64,000 nt of DNA, taken from assembly GCF_018129985.1 (NCBI RefSeq), contig NZ_JAFCKT010000009.1, positions 124,001 through 188,000 of the forward strand, given 5' to 3'. A program made the translations under genes and the position numbers. Source of the DNA: Bradyrhizobium sp. SZCCT0148. GTDB lineage: Bacteria > Pseudomonadota > Alphaproteobacteria > Rhizobiales > Xanthobacteraceae. The notes below the pieces were generated by a model that worked only from the letters and a program-made list of their open reading frames with translations, ran no database searches and was not told where the DNA came from. Positions 63,541-64,000 of this stretch are shown piece by piece (position 1 is the first letter of the stretch; each line of letters begins with the position of its first letter).

Positions 63541-64000
63541 ATGAAGACCGCCAAAGACGTCCTGAAATCGATCAAGGACAACGACGTCAAGTACGTCGAC
63601 CTGCGCTTCACCGATCCGCGCGGCAAGTGGCAGCACGTGACGTTCGACGTCAGCATGATCGATGACGACATCTTCGCCGAAGGAACGATGTTCGACGGTT
63701 CCTCGATCGCCGGCTGGAAGGCGATCAACGAGTCCGACATGTGCCTGATGCCCGACCCGGTCACTGCGACGATCGACCCGTTCTTCGCCGAGACCACCAT
63801 GGTCATCACCTGCGACGTGCTCGAGCCGACCACCGGCGAGCCCTACAACCGCGACCCCCGCGGCATCGCCAAGAAGGCGGAAGCCATGGTGAAGTCGATG
63901 GGCGTGGGTGACACCGTGTTCGTCGGTCCCGAAGCCGAATTCTTCGTGTTCGACGACGTGCGCTTTTCGGCAGAGCCCTACAAGACCGGTTTCCGGCTCG
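63541..64000 (+). CDS. glnA: Glutamine synthetase type I, 5' part (runs off window)
   Basis: About 153 residues are visible from the ATG at 63541 (AAAAGGGG upstream as ribosome site). It opens MKTAKDVLKSIKDNDVKYVD with FTDPRGKWQHVTF and TMFDGSSIAGW near 50, the GS type I N-terminal pattern, and reaches GPEAEFFVFDDVRF near 135, which carries metal-binding Glu residues. It makes glutamine from glutamate and ammonium. The adenylylation Tyr would be downstream of the window. Confidence 0.95.
   Translation, partial: MKTAKDVLKSIKDNDVKYVDLRFTDPRGKWQHVTFDVSMIDDDIFAEGTMFDGSSIAGWKAINESDMCLMPDPVTATIDPFFAETTMVITCDVLEPTTGEPYNRDPRGIAKKAEAMVKSMGVGDTVFVGPEAEFFVFDDVRFSAEPYKTGFRL

Overview
The window is high-GC alphaproteobacterial chromosome, most likely Bradyrhizobium or a close relative. 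The evidence is the tig-clpP-clpX-lon block, a nuoA-N operon followed by birA, an RNase J gene and a methylmalonyl-CoA epimerase gene, the glnB-glnA pair, a short interspersed palindrome of the type I associate with Bradyrhizobium, a FixK/FNR-type box and a GGAAC-N16-CGTT (EcfG-type) promoter. No integrase, transposase, phage gene, rRNA or CRISPR array was seen.

Layout. 1-3430 (minus): a DUF2946-like membrane protein, a TonB-dependent receptor and a sialidase-fold protein cut by the left edge. 3431-4302 (plus): a FixK-type promoter, an untranslated stretch ending in a strong terminator, then a small globin. 4443-8015 (plus): a three-gene sugar ABC importer. 8283-13678 (minus): a five-gene oligopeptide/dipeptide ABC importer. 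13948-14832: an exported protein of unknown function. 14962-35435 (minus): one nearly gapless run from nuoA to mtnK that holds all 14 complex I genes, two non-nuo genes between nuoD and nuoF (an FkbM methyltransferase and a 66-residue membrane protein), birA, RNase J, methylmalonyl-CoA epimerase, a DUF1467 protein, a small hypothetical and methylthioribose kinase.

35997-52617 lies between nuoA and lon and is mixed in content: a TonB-dependent siderophore receptor, tRNA-Asp, an HU protein with a lysine/alanine tail, peptidase T, small membrane proteins near a putative general-stress promoter, a CzcCBA plus CDF metal-efflux operon with a His/Cys-rich leader gene, a GT-C-like membrane protein, a methyltransferase, tRNA-Val and a GFA-family protein. 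In many alphaproteobacteria lon, hupB, tRNA-Val and nuoA are close together, so this segment may be inserted or rearranged DNA. 52690-59437 (minus) is the trigger factor/ClpP/ClpX/Lon proteostasis block, followed by tRNA-Leu. 59852-61165 is a multicopper-oxidase-fold protein that has lost most copper ligands. Nnr (NAD(P)HX repair) follows, then glnB under a sigma-54-type promoter and the start of glnA.

Functionally the window combines respiration (complex I), nitrogen control (PII/GlnA), protein quality control, nutrient import (sugar, peptide, siderophore), metal efflux and metabolite repair. The most interesting unannotated signals are two candidate short transcripts with recognisable promoters and terminators (about 3609-3876 and 42001-42072), a 24-codon membrane microprotein gene, the non-nuo genes inside the nuo operon, a His-rich insert in NuoL and the copper-site-degenerate oxidase fold.
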